A stretch of DNA of 37,630 nt, from contig CALWEP010000111.1 of the NCBI GenBank assembly GCA_944377325.1, positions 1 through 37,630 of the forward strand, given 5' to 3'. Positions 26,368-33,972 of this stretch are shown in pieces. Positions within the stretch are counted from its first letter, which is position 1, and each line of letters begins with the position of its first letter. Origin of the DNA: an uncultured Lachnospiraceae bacterium (GTDB lineage Bacteria; Bacillota; Clostridia; Lachnospirales; Lachnospiraceae). Below the pieces are notes generated by a model. The model searched no databases. It worked only from the letters and a program-made list of their open reading frames with translations, and was not told the origin of the DNA. A program made the position numbers and the translations under genes.

Positions 26368-27105
26368 TTACAGTTCCTCCTCATCCTCATGGTGCTGCTC
26401 TTCGATCTTTAAGATCTTTCCGTCCACAATATGGATCTGCTTGTCCGCAAATCCGGCCAGATAATTATCATGGGTAACCATGATCAGGGTCTGCTTTCTC
26501 TTCCGCACAATCTGCCGCATGAGCTTCAGCACGTCCTTTGTGGTTTTGGAATCCAGATTCCCCGTGGGCTCGTCCGCAAAAATAATCCGGGGATTCACCA
26601 CCAGCGCCCGGGCGATTCCCACCCTCTGCTGCTGACCGCCGGACATTTCGTTGGCCATATGGTCCATCTGCTTTTCCAATCCCACCAGCTTCAGATATTT
26701 TCTGGCCATTTCCAGCCTTTCCTTCTTGGGAACCCCGCGAAAGGAAAGAGGCAGGGCCACATTTTCCACAGCATTCATGGTTTTTAACAGATTGTAGGAC
26801 TGAAATATAAATCCCACGTTCTCCCGCCGGAAGGTGACAAGTTCCTTTTCCGTCATCCGCTCAATATGAGTCCCTGCGATCACAATCTCGCCCTTAGAAG
26901 GCTTCTCCAGCCCGGCCATCATGTTGAGCAGAGTGGACTTTCCGGAGCCGGACGGTCCTACCACCGCGCAGAATTCCCCTCTCCGCAGAGAAAAATCCAC
27001 TCCGTTCAGGGCATACACCTTTGACTCTCCCACACGGTATATTTTATAAAGATTTTTTACCTGAATGATAGGGCTTTCCTTTTTCTTTTCCGCTTCTTCT
27101 GCCAC
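26368..27105 (-). CDS. ABC transporter ATP-binding protein (MacB/LolD type)
   Basis: This 245-residue ATPase has Walker A GPSGSGKST, Q-loop region FIFQSYNLLKTMNAVENVALPL, signature SGGQQQRVGIARAL, Walker B IIFADEPTGNLDSKT and the H-loop VTHD. These are the features of the MacB/LolD/FtsE group that partners FtsX-like permeases. The GTG start at 27105 is preceded by AGGAGGTAGGAG. It is the first gene of the ATPase, surface protein, permease series. A charged glutamate-rich C-terminus (EEQHHEDEEEL) is slightly unusual. It energises the transporter from the cytoplasmic side. Confidence 0.94.
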   Translation of the reverse strand: MAEEAEKKKESPIIQVKNLYKIYRVGESKVYALNGVDFSLRRGEFCAVVGPSGSGKSTLLNMMAGLEKPSKGEIVIAGTHIERMTEKELVTFRRENVGFIFQSYNLLKTMNAVENVALPLSFRGVPKKERLEMARKYLKLVGLEKQMDHMANEMSGGQQQRVGIARALVVNPRIIFADEPTGNLDSKTTKDVLKLMRQIVRKRKQTLIMVTHDNYLAGFADKQIHIVDGKILKIEEQHHEDEEEL

Positions 27106-27133
27106 GTCTCCTACCTCCTGTCACCGTATCCCT

Positions 27134-27162
27134 ATCATACTATGAATCTCTGAAAATGTCTT
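27134..27162 (-). promoter_or_regulatory. Possible promoter of the ATPase-CARDB-permease operon
   Basis: On the minus strand AAGACA (27157-27162), 17 bases, TATGAT (27134-27139). The -10 is good and the -35 matches TTGACA at four of six bases. The A/T-rich block 27170-27240 between this and the divergent pyrBI promoter holds no gene that I can see. Confidence 0.4.
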
Positions 27163-27256
27163 TAATAAATTCTCTATAAATCTTTACTATTTCCTTACAC
27201 CTTTCTTCAGCGAATTTTTTGAATTTTTAAAAAAACATAAATCTTTCAAAAAAGAC

Positions 27257-27285
27257 TGGAAATCTTTTTCCTCCTGTTATATAAT
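27257..27285 (+). promoter_or_regulatory. Promoter of pyrL-pyrBI
   Basis: TGGAAA (27257-27262), 17 bases, TATAAT (27280-27285). Counting seven bases from the -10 puts the start at 27292, giving a transcript beginning AATTTC, similar to the AAUUUG start of enterobacterial pyrBI where UTP-dependent slippage occurs. Confidence 0.7.
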
Positions 27286-27309
27286 GGAAAAAATTTCAGG
27301 AGGTACTCC

Positions 27310-27381
27310 ATGCTGCTAAGACCGTTTTTCAGCCGGAAGCTGTCGGCTGTCTTTATTCATAATTCCATCACGACTCACTGA
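27310..27381 (+). CDS. Putative pyrBI leader peptide (23 residues)
   Basis: An ATG at 27310 has a perfect AGGAGG six bases upstream (27298-27303) and opens a 23-codon frame, [10 protein letters not shown] followed by [13 protein letters not shown], ending at TGA 27379-27381. The stop codon falls inside the left arm of the attenuator terminator, so a ribosome reaching it would open the hairpin. The strong ribosome site, the position and the lack of any other role argue for a regulatory leader like PyrL. It has no clear sequence relation to E. coli PyrL. Confidence 0.7.
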   Translation: MLLRPFFSRKLSAVFIHNSITTH

Positions 27382-27428
27382 TGTGTGTGGCATTGCTCTC
27401 TCATCAATGGGTGTGGTGGTTTTTTTTT
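27330..27428 (+). promoter_or_regulatory. pyrBI attenuator: pause hairpin plus terminator
   Basis: A pause-type hairpin CAGCCG/CGGCTG (27330-27335, 27344-27349) is followed by the U-rich TCTTTATT. Downstream CCATCAC (27365-27371) pairs with GTGGTGG (27413-27419), and ACTCACTGATG (27373-27383) with CATCAATGGGT (27402-27412), with one mismatch and some G-U pairs. Nine T follow (27420-27428). Low UTP would stall polymerase in the U-rich stretch, let the ribosome catch up, and prevent the terminator from forming. The parts and their order match enterobacterial pyrBI control; the mechanism here is inferred. Confidence 0.75.
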
Positions 27429-27472
27429 GCAGACGGGAGTTCCCTTCCGAACAGAATAATAAGGAGGAATTT

Positions 27473-28396
27473 TTGAGACATCTACTGAATCCACTGGATT
27501 TTTCCGTGGAAGAAATCACCCGGCTTTTGGATCTGGCCGGCGACATCGAACACAATCTTCCGAAATATGCCCATGTATGCGACGGCAAAAAGCTGGCGAC
27601 CCTGTTTTACGAGCCCAGCACCAGAACGCGCTTAAGCTTTGAAGCCGCTATGTTAAATCTGGGAGGAAGCGTACTGGGCTTTGCTTCCGCCGATTCCAGC
27701 TCTGCCGCCAAAGGAGAGAGCGTGGCCGACACCATCCGCATCATTTCCTGCTATGCGGATATCTGCGCCATGAGACATCCTAAAGAGGGAGCCCCTCTTG
27801 TGGCTTCCCAGTTTTCCTCCATTCCCGTAATCAATGCCGGAGACGGCGGGCATCAGCACCCCACTCAGACTCTTACGGACCTGCTGACCATCCGGAATCT
27901 GAAAGGACGTCTGGACAATCTGACCGTGGGACTCTGCGGCGACTTGAAATTCGGCCGCACCGTTCACTCTCTCATTGAAGCTCTGGTCCGCTACACCGGC
28001 ATCCGCTTTGTTCTGATCTCTCCTCAGGAGCTGAAGGTTCCCGGATATATCCGCACGGATGTGCTGGACAAAAACCATGTGGAATACAAAGAAGTGGACA
28101 ATCTGGACGAGGCTATGCCGGAGCTGGACATCCTCTATATGACCAGAGTGCAGAAGGAACGCTTCTTCAATGAGGAGGATTATATCCGTCTGAAGGACTC
28201 CTATATTCTGGACCGGCAGAAAATGAAGCTGGCCAAAGAGGATATGTATGTGCTCCATCCCCTTCCCAGAGTCAATGAGATCTCCGTGGAAGTGGACAAA
28301 GACCCGAGAGCCGCATACTTCCGTCAGGCTCAGTACGGCGTTTACGCCAGAATGGCTCTTATCATGACTTTACTGGAGGTGGAAAAACCATGTTAA
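27473..28396 (+). CDS. pyrB: Aspartate carbamoyltransferase catalytic subunit
   Basis: PyrB joins carbamoyl phosphate and aspartate, the committed step of pyrimidine synthesis. The family's carbamoyl phosphate loop [13 protein letters not shown], the HPTQTLTDL motif, [12 protein letters not shown] and the late HPLPRVNEI are all present. I place the start at TTG 27473, with AGGAGG 5 bases upstream, giving 307 residues, the usual length. The open frame extends back to an ATG at 27383, but that would read through the attenuator T-run. The gene ends seven bases inside pyrI. It is the catalytic partner of the PyrI regulatory chain. Confidence 0.96.
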   Translation: MRHLLNPLDFSVEEITRLLDLAGDIEHNLPKYAHVCDGKKLATLFYEPSTRTRLSFEAAMLNLGGSVLGFASADSSSAAKGESVADTIRIISCYADICAMRHPKEGAPLVASQFSSIPVINAGDGGHQHPTQTLTDLLTIRNLKGRLDNLTVGLCGDLKFGRTVHSLIEALVRYTGIRFVLISPQELKVPGYIRTDVLDKNHVEYKEVDNLDEAMPELDILYMTRVQKERFFNEEDYIRLKDSYILDRQKMKLAKEDMYVLHPLPRVNEISVEVDKDPRAAYFRQAQYGVYARMALIMTLLEVEKPC

Positions 28397-28815
28397 ACAT
28401 CAGCGGAATCAAAGACGGCATCGTTCTGGACCACATCGCCGCAGGAAAGAGTCTGGACATCTATTATCATCTGGGTCTGGATAAGCTGGACTGTGAAGTG
28501 GCCATTATCAAAAACGCAAAAAGCAGCAAAATGGGGCGGAAGGACATCATCAAAATTGCAGGAAATCTGGACAACCTGGACCTGGACGTGCTGGGCTACA
28601 TCGACCACAACATTACCGTAAACATCATTGCTGACGGGGTTATTGCGGAAAAGAAATCCTTAAAGCTTCCCAAAAAGATCGTAAACGTCATTCACTGCAA
28701 GAACCCCCGCTGCATCACTTCCATCGAACAGGAGCTGCCTCACGTATTCAAACTGGCGGACGAGGCTACAAAGACCTACCGCTGCCTGTACTGCGAAGAA
28801 AAATACGGAAAATAA
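28390..28815 (+). CDS. pyrI: Aspartate carbamoyltransferase regulatory subunit
   Basis: PyrI (141 residues) binds nucleotides and inhibits or activates the PyrB trimers. The N-terminal allosteric domain begins [20 protein letters not shown]. The C-terminal zinc domain has four cysteines, in CKNPRC and CLYC (CX4-5C spacing), that hold the contact with the catalytic chain. ATG at 28390 overlaps the end of pyrB (ATGTTAA). PyrI-containing ATCase is common in enterobacteria and archaea and also occurs in some Clostridia; Bacillus lacks it. A hairpin terminator follows. Confidence 0.95.
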   Translation: MLNISGIKDGIVLDHIAAGKSLDIYYHLGLDKLDCEVAIIKNAKSSKMGRKDIIKIAGNLDNLDLDVLGYIDHNITVNIIADGVIAEKKSLKLPKKIVNVIHCKNPRCITSIEQELPHVFKLADEATKTYRCLYCEEKYGK

Positions 28816-28845
28816 AAAGGAACGGTTTCCCGTTCCTCCTGCTGG

Positions 28846-28879
28846 CAGGGATGCTTCCTCAGGGAAGCGTCCCTGTTTT
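28846..28879 (+). terminator. Intrinsic terminator after pyrI
   Basis: CAGGGATGCTTCC (28846-28858) pairs with GGAAGCGTCCCTG (28863-28875), with a single G-U pair, followed by TTTT. A smaller hairpin AGGAACGG/CCGTTCCT precedes it. It lies between convergent pyrI and the patatin gene. Confidence 0.82.
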
Positions 28880-28880
28880 A

Positions 28881-29747
28881 TCATATTGTTTTCCCGGATC
28901 CTTTCAGAAATGCCTCCAATTCCCCCATTCTGGCTTCCCCGTCTGTCTCTCCCAGCCGGTACATCTCCAGCAGCTTTTCCCTGCTCTTCTCCGTCCTGTG
29001 AATCTTTACCGTTCTGGAAGGACGGATCACAAAAATCCTCCCCTCCTTTTCCAGGCGGATCAGCTTTTCCGCCGTCTCATTGTACATCCGGTTCCGGTTT
29101 AAAATACACTCCTCCAGCTTTTCCAGATGGCCGTACTTTCGGTGAACCGCCTTTTCCGCCGCCCTTCCGTAGGGCTTTTTTCTGTACTCCAGCGGCCTGG
29201 TAAGCACAGCCACCACCCGGTCATAGCCCATTTCCATGCACTTTTCCACGGGAATGCTGTCTGCGATCCCTCCGTCCAGATAGTACTGGCCCTCATACTT
29301 TACAAATTTGGATACGAAAGGCATGGAGGAGGTGGCCCGCAGCGCCTCCATCTGACCGACCACATCGGTGATCTTCAAATACTCCGCTTCCCCGGTACGG
29401 ACGTTGGTTGCAACGGCGTAAAAATCTCCCGGGTATTTGGCGAACGCCTCCTGATCAAACACATCCAGCTTCAAAGGAACCTCATAATAAGCAAATTCCC
29501 GTCCCACCAGATTCCCTGTGCGCAGAAGGGAGCGAAAGCTCATATACCGCTTGTCTCCCGCATATTTCAGGTTATAGCGGAGCGCCCTGCCCTCCTGTCC
29601 GGAAAAATAGTTCACTCCCATCAGAGCTCCCGCCGACACCCCCAGAATTCCGTCCACCGGAATCTTTCGTCTCATCATCACATCCAGTACCCCGGCGGTA
29701 TACATTCCCCGCATCCCGCCGCCTTCCAGCACAAGTCCCGTGCTCAT
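28881..29747 (-). CDS. Patatin-like phospholipase family protein
   Basis: The 288-residue protein has the patatin Ser-Asp dyad: the oxyanion loop GGGMRG (9-14), nucleophile Ser38 in GVSAG and the Asp in YYLDGGIADSIPVE. These hydrolases act on membrane lipids or lysolipids in the cytoplasm or at the inner face; no signal peptide is seen. ATG at 29747 follows AGGAGG by 7 bases. It begins 17 bases after hflC, so it is cotranscribed with the HflK/HflC pair, which form membrane microdomain rings. That suggests work on membrane quality or lipid turnover. The exact substrate cannot be read from the sequence. Confidence 0.9.
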   Translation of the reverse strand: MSTGLVLEGGGMRGMYTAGVLDVMMRRKIPVDGILGVSAGALMGVNYFSGQEGRALRYNLKYAGDKRYMSFRSLLRTGNLVGREFAYYEVPLKLDVFDQEAFAKYPGDFYAVATNVRTGEAEYLKITDVVGQMEALRATSSMPFVSKFVKYEGQYYLDGGIADSIPVEKCMEMGYDRVVAVLTRPLEYRKKPYGRAAEKAVHRKYGHLEKLEECILNRNRMYNETAEKLIRLEKEGRIFVIRPSRTVKIHRTEKSREKLLEMYRLGETDGEARMGELEAFLKGSGKTI

Positions 29748-29764
29748 TTCTGCGCCTCCTGTTC

Positions 29765-30652
29765 TCACCAGCCGCCCTCCAGAATCCGGGCCAGCTCGCT
29801 GTTTCCGTCTAATATTACCGTCTTGTTTTCTCCCTTCAGAGATGCCTTGAGGGCATCCAGGGAACGGACATAATTGTAAAAGTCTGCTTTTGCCTCGTCA
29901 TTGTAGGCATCGCTTAAAATCTGCATATACTGGGCCTCTCCGGCAGCCTTGATCTGCTCCGCCTCTGCCTCCGCCTTCGCTATGGTCTCCTTCACCGTCC
30001 GGTCCGTCTCGTTTTTGATCAGATTGGACTGATATTCTCCGTCTGCCTTGTAGCCGGCGGCTATATTGTTTCTCTCTGAGATCATGCGCTGATACACCGC
30101 TTCCTTATTGGAATCCGGCAGATCCAGTTTTTTCGTCTCCACACTCAGAATCCGAATCCCGTAGGAATCCATGGCTCCTCCGATATTTTCCGTAATCGTA
30201 GCCGCCAGCTCTCCGTTCCGTCCGGAGATAATATCCTGCTGGTCGGTGGCGGACATGACGGTTTTAATGGAATTGTATACCACGTTTCCCAGCCGGATCT
30301 CCGCATTCTCCTTGCTGGCGTTCAGAGAGGACAGATACTTCACCGGATCGCTGATTTCCCAGATTACAAAGCTGTCCACCGTCATGACCTTCTTATCCTT
30401 TGTGGTCACATCACTGGGATACAGGTCGGAAATCATTTTGTACTTCGGTATGCTTAAGGTTCCCTGGATAAAGGGAATTTTAAGAGAAGGCCCCGGCTGA
30501 TCCTGGATCCTGACTACCTGACCGAACTGGGTGATCAGCTTGTATTCTCTGGCGGTAGTGGTTACCACTCCGTTTAGCAGCACCACTAGGAGGAGAATTA
30601 TGACTGCAACCGTCTTTACCGTTTTTACCGTATATTTTGCGAATACATTCAT
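29765..30652 (-). CDS. hflC: HflC-like SPFH/prohibitin protein
   Basis: This 295-residue membrane protein has one N-terminal membrane segment (VAVIILLLVVLLNGVV), an SPFH/band 7 domain (about 40-200) and a helical region with AEAEAEQIKAAGEAQYMQILSDA, typical of the coiled-coil that builds the ring. ATG at 30652 follows hflK by 12 bases. In E. coli HflK and HflC surround FtsH and modulate membrane protein degradation. A comparable role is likely here but not visible in sequence. The pairing with a larger band 7 neighbour supports assignment to the K/C pair over other flotillins. Confidence 0.88.
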   Translation of the reverse strand: MNVFAKYTVKTVKTVAVIILLLVVLLNGVVTTTAREYKLITQFGQVVRIQDQPGPSLKIPFIQGTLSIPKYKMISDLYPSDVTTKDKKVMTVDSFVIWEISDPVKYLSSLNASKENAEIRLGNVVYNSIKTVMSATDQQDIISGRNGELAATITENIGGAMDSYGIRILSVETKKLDLPDSNKEAVYQRMISERNNIAAGYKADGEYQSNLIKNETDRTVKETIAKAEAEAEQIKAAGEAQYMQILSDAYNDEAKADFYNYVRSLDALKASLKGENKTVILDGNSELARILEGGW

Positions 30653-30664
30653 TTTCCGCCCTCC

Positions 30665-31753
30665 TTAATCATAGGTCTCCGCCTGGCTTCCCGTTCCCCG
30701 GAGGCTGCTCTCCTCAGCGGAAAACGGCTCCAGAGGAAGCAGCTTTTCCGTCCCGTCGCCGGAATCGATGATTACCTTCAGGGACGGCAGCACATCCTCC
30801 ATGGCTTCATAAAACATTCTCTTCTTTGTAATCAGCGGGTATTTCTCATATTCCGCATACATTTCATTAAATCGGGCTACCTGGCCTTCCGCCTCGCTGA
30901 TTCTCTGCTGCTTGTAAGCTTCCGCATCCTGCTTGACCTTATCTGCTTTTGCATTGGCCGTGGGAATCTGCTCGGACTGGTATTTTTTGGCCTCGTTCAC
31001 CGCAGTGTCCATGCCCTGCTTGGCGTCCTCCACCGCTTTGAAAGCATTGTTCACATCCTCCGTAGGAGGCTGGGCGTCCTGAATGGTCACATTGTAGATG
31101 CCGATTCCGATATCTTCCGCCATAACCCGGTCGGACAGCTGCTCCTTCACCTTGCTCTGGATCTCCGCCTTTCCCGTTGTAATCACATCATCCACATTGT
31201 ACACGCCCACCGTATCTCTGATGTAGGACTGAGCCAGGTTCTTCAGAATTTCCGTGGCCGTATCACGGTTTACGTAATACCGGATAGGATCCACCACCTG
31301 ATATTCAATGTAGAAATCCACATTTACAAAGTTAAAATCCTTGGTGATCATCTCCGATTCCGCCTTGACGGAAACGGGATTGTTTTCGCTGTTGGCATGG
31401 TCCGCCGTATCGTAATCCGGGTCATAGCCGATGGCCATTCCCACAATATTTTTGGAAATCTTGTGCACCTGCTGAATATAGGGCAGCTTAAAATGAGGGC
31501 CGGCCTCGCTCACCGCTTTCGGAATCCCGAAGGTGGTCACCACGGCCATGGTATTCTCATTGAGAGTATAGAAGCTGTTCATGGCCGAAAACGCCAGAAA
31601 GACAGCCAGAAGGACCAGGACAAACCCCTTCGCCGCCTTCTTTCCTGTCTTTCCCGGGTTCCCCTTCCCGCCTTCATCCGGGCCGTTTTCCTCCGGCTTT
31701 ACATCTCTCCATCTTTTTCTCTGAAAGCCGGAAAACCGAAAATTCATATTCAT
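30665..31753 (-). CDS. hflK: HflK-like SPFH/prohibitin protein
   Basis: The 362-residue partner of HflC begins with a basic, glycine/proline-rich cytosolic stretch (about 1-45, PDEGGKGNPGKTGKKAAK), then one membrane segment (FVLVLLAVFLAFSAM) and an SPFH domain. A helical arm rich in KADKVKQDAEAYKQQRISEAEGQ follows. The longer N-terminus and its position upstream of hflC mark it as the K subunit. ATG at 31753 is preceded by AAGGAGAAAGG. The region 31754-31873 upstream is A/T rich and must hold its promoter, but I cannot identify it with confidence. It heads the hflK-hflC-patatin operon. Confidence 0.88.
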   Translation of the reverse strand: MNMNFRFSGFQRKRWRDVKPEENGPDEGGKGNPGKTGKKAAKGFVLVLLAVFLAFSAMNSFYTLNENTMAVVTTFGIPKAVSEAGPHFKLPYIQQVHKISKNIVGMAIGYDPDYDTADHANSENNPVSVKAESEMITKDFNFVNVDFYIEYQVVDPIRYYVNRDTATEILKNLAQSYIRDTVGVYNVDDVITTGKAEIQSKVKEQLSDRVMAEDIGIGIYNVTIQDAQPPTEDVNNAFKAVEDAKQGMDTAVNEAKKYQSEQIPTANAKADKVKQDAEAYKQQRISEAEGQVARFNEMYAEYEKYPLITKKRMFYEAMEDVLPSLKVIIDSGDGTEKLLPLEPFSAEESSLRGTGSQAETYD

Positions 31754-31873
31754 TTCCTTTCTCCTTCCATAATATTCAGAATTTTCCCCTTTGTGTGCTG
31801 TATTGTATCAATATATCACAAGTTTCCCCCGATGTACATCCTGAAAATTCTGAAATTTTTCTTATTATACGGC

Positions 31874-31903
31874 AAAACGCCCTCTGAGGTATCCTCAGAG
31901 AGC
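31874..31903 (-). terminator. rnpB terminator
   Basis: On the minus strand a 13-pair stem, ACGCTCTCTGAGG with CCTCAGAGGGCGT (one G-U pair), around an ATA loop, followed by TTTG. It lies 10 bases past the RNase P RNA 3' helix. Confidence 0.8.
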
Positions 31904-31911
31904 GTCTGCAG

Positions 31912-32258
31912 CATGAGCAAGACGATAAGCCGGGTTATGTCATTGGATGGTCATCTATCTAGGCCTGACGTCGCCGTCAGGCTCCAGCGGCCTACCCGGG
32001 AGCGGACGGGCCGCCCATGCTCCCTGTTCGGCCTTGCTTCGGATGGGGTTTACATGTGCCCTTTCTGTTGCCAGAAAGGCGGTAGTCTCTTACACTGCCT
32101 TTCCACCCTTACAGGAAAAATTCCTGCGGTTTATTTCTGTTGCACTGTCCTTGGAGTCGCCTCCACCAGACGTTATCTGGCATCCTGCCCTGTGAAGCCC
32201 GGACTTTCCTCCCCTGCAGCCTTTCGGTCCTGCAGCAGCGACCATCTGTCTTACTCAA
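31912..32258 (-). ncRNA. rnpB: RNase P RNA
   Basis: This is the catalytic RNA that trims tRNA 5' ends. The minus strand contains the universal GAGGAAAGTCCGGGCT, the ACAGGGCAGGATGCCAG region, an ACAGAAATAAACCGC segment and the 3' CCCGGCTTATCGTCTTGCTC. The ends form P1: GAGTAAGAC (32248-32256) pairs fully with GTCTTGCTC (31915-31923). About 345 nt long with a layout closer to ancestral type A than to the Bacillus type B. It has its own promoter and terminator and lies between the nucleoside kinase gene and hflK. Confidence 0.97.
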
Positions 32259-32267
32259 AACCTAGTT

Positions 32268-32296
32268 ATTTTATCACATTTCCTTTGATCTGTCTA
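32268..32296 (-). promoter_or_regulatory. rnpB promoter
   Basis: On the minus strand TAGACA (32291-32296), 17 bases, TAAAAT (32268-32273). The -35 overlaps the stop codon of the nucleoside kinase gene, and the start falls a few bases before the mature RNA. Confidence 0.75.
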
Positions 32297-33952
32297 TATG
32301 TGAAAACAGCTTCCGCCGATAAATTCCCGGATCAGAGAATTTCCCGGCACCTGACTGCTGTCCACTCCCAGAAAATAGTCCAGGAACTTCAGCAGCCTTT
32401 TTGCTTCCAAATATTCTTTGCTGTCCCGCGGAACGGAAAAGAGAATGGGTTCCGCATACTGCTTCAGCACCGCCAGCTCATAGACCATGGAGGAATTGAA
32501 CATCACGTCCGCCTCTTCCTGATAAGGAAAGATATTTTCCTCCTCTCCCCCGCGCACCGAAGGCCACATCCGTATGGTCTCCTGAGCCGTATTTCCCCTG
32601 GTCCTGGCATCTCTCACCATACGTCTCAGCAGGCGGCCGTCCGTGGTGGGAATCCGGTTATGTTCGTCCACATTCAGCTGGGTCAGGGCGCTGATATAGA
32701 TTTTAAACTTATTCTCCTTAGGAAGATGCTCTGACATCCGGTCATTCAGACAGTGAATTCCCTCAATCACCAGAATGTCATTCTCCCCTATGGAAAGCAT
32801 CTCCCCTTTATACTCTCTTTTCCCTGTCTTGAAGTTGAATCTGGGCAGCTCAATGACTTTGCCCGCCAGCAGATCGTTCATGTCCCGGTTGAATTTTTCC
32901 AGGTCGATGCACTCCAGAGCCTCAAAATTATAGTTTCCGTTTTCATCTCTGGGCGTATGTTCCCGATCTACAAAGTAATCGTCTACGCTGATGGGGTGAG
33001 GGGTCATTCCCTGAGCCTGCAGCTGAATGGACAGACGCCTGGCAAAGGTGGTTTTTCCTGAAGAAGAAGGACCGGCGATCATAACAAATTTTTTATTCTC
33101 CGCCTCCACAATGGCAGAGGCTATCTCAGCGATCTTTTTCTCCTGAAGGGCTTCCTGAATCAAAATCAGTTCTCCGCATTTCCCTGCGGCGATCTGTTCA
33201 TTCAGCTCTCCCACACACCCGGCCTTCAGCCTTTTCCCCCACTCGTCCGACTCCTCCATCACCCGGAACAGCTTCTTTCTGTCCTCCTCAAAAGAGGGAA
33301 CCTGCTCCGGATCATTCTCATCCGGCAGCATAAGCACAAATCCGTTCTCATAAGCCAGCAGGTCAAAATACTTCAGGCACTCCGTATTGGGAACCATATA
33401 GCCGTAATAATAATCCTCATAGTCTCCCAGCCGGTAAACGTTCACCCTGGAAACCCGCCGGTAGTAAAACAGCTTTTCCTTATCCGGCATTCCGTTTTTC
33501 CGGAACAGCTCCACCGCCTCCTCTGTGTGAACGCTTCTTTTTTCAATAGGAAGAGATTCCCGGACAAGCTCCTCCATTCGCTTTTTGATGCGGGCAGCCA
33601 GTTGGGGAGAAGGGTTTTCTCCTCCCTTTAGGCGGATGAACAGCCCCTTTCCCAGGGAAAATTCCACCGTGGCTCTTCCCGCCTCCTCCGGCCCTGCCGT
33701 ATCCCGGAACGCTTTCATAAACAGAAGCGTCACGCTCCTGTGATAGGTCTGAATTCCCGGCTTGTCTCTGCCGGTGAGAAAGGTGATCTTTGCTCCGTCT
33801 TTGACCCGCTTAAACAGTTCCCGCAGCTTTCCGTTCATCACCGCCAGAAGAATCCTGTTTTCGTAGCCGCTTTGGAAATCCTCCGCTATGGCGCGCAGAA
33901 TCGTCCCGTCGGGATAGCGGCATTCCGTCCCGTTCACAGTCACTGTAATCAT
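32294..33952 (-). CDS. TGS-domain/nucleoside kinase fusion protein
   Basis: The 552-residue protein starts with a TGS-like domain (about 1-60, VNGTECRYPDGTILRAI), then a segment resembling the editing-domain region of threonyl-tRNA synthetase (about 60-220), and ends with a uridine kinase/phosphoribulokinase-type P-loop domain: AGPSSSGKTTFARRLSIQL (Walker A), SVDDYFVDREHTPRD and DILVIEGIHCLND. Such proteins are common in Firmicutes and usually annotated as nucleoside kinase. The N-terminal part hints at RNA or nucleotide sensing, but no such function is shown here. ATG at 33952 uses GAGGAGG shortly upstream. It follows nif3 by 20 bases, so it ends the dnaG-rpoD operon. Confidence 0.88.
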   Translation of the reverse strand: MITVTVNGTECRYPDGTILRAIAEDFQSGYENRILLAVMNGKLRELFKRVKDGAKITFLTGRDKPGIQTYHRSVTLLFMKAFRDTAGPEEAGRATVEFSLGKGLFIRLKGGENPSPQLAARIKKRMEELVRESLPIEKRSVHTEEAVELFRKNGMPDKEKLFYYRRVSRVNVYRLGDYEDYYYGYMVPNTECLKYFDLLAYENGFVLMLPDENDPEQVPSFEEDRKKLFRVMEESDEWGKRLKAGCVGELNEQIAAGKCGELILIQEALQEKKIAEIASAIVEAENKKFVMIAGPSSSGKTTFARRLSIQLQAQGMTPHPISVDDYFVDREHTPRDENGNYNFEALECIDLEKFNRDMNDLLAGKVIELPRFNFKTGKREYKGEMLSIGENDILVIEGIHCLNDRMSEHLPKENKFKIYISALTQLNVDEHNRIPTTDGRLLRRMVRDARTRGNTAQETIRMWPSVRGGEEENIFPYQEEADVMFNSSMVYELAVLKQYAEPILFSVPRDSKEYLEAKRLLKFLDYFLGVDSSQVPGNSLIREFIGGSCFHI

Positions 33953-33972
33953 GCCTGACCTCCTCTCCGGTC

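Noticed and set aside
27383..27472. Upstream extension of pyrB to an ATG at 27383
   Set aside because: It would translate the attenuator stem and the nine-T run and add 30 residues absent from the family. TTG 27473 has a strong ribosome site.
27292..27472. A PyrR-binding anti-antiterminator in the pyrBI leader
   Set aside because: I looked for the PyrR consensus (ARUCCNGNGAGGYU) and found nothing close; the leader peptide model explains the structure better.
31397..32734. A 445-codon plus-strand frame
   Set aside because: It runs antisense through hflK, RNase P RNA and the nucleoside kinase gene, so it cannot be a real gene.
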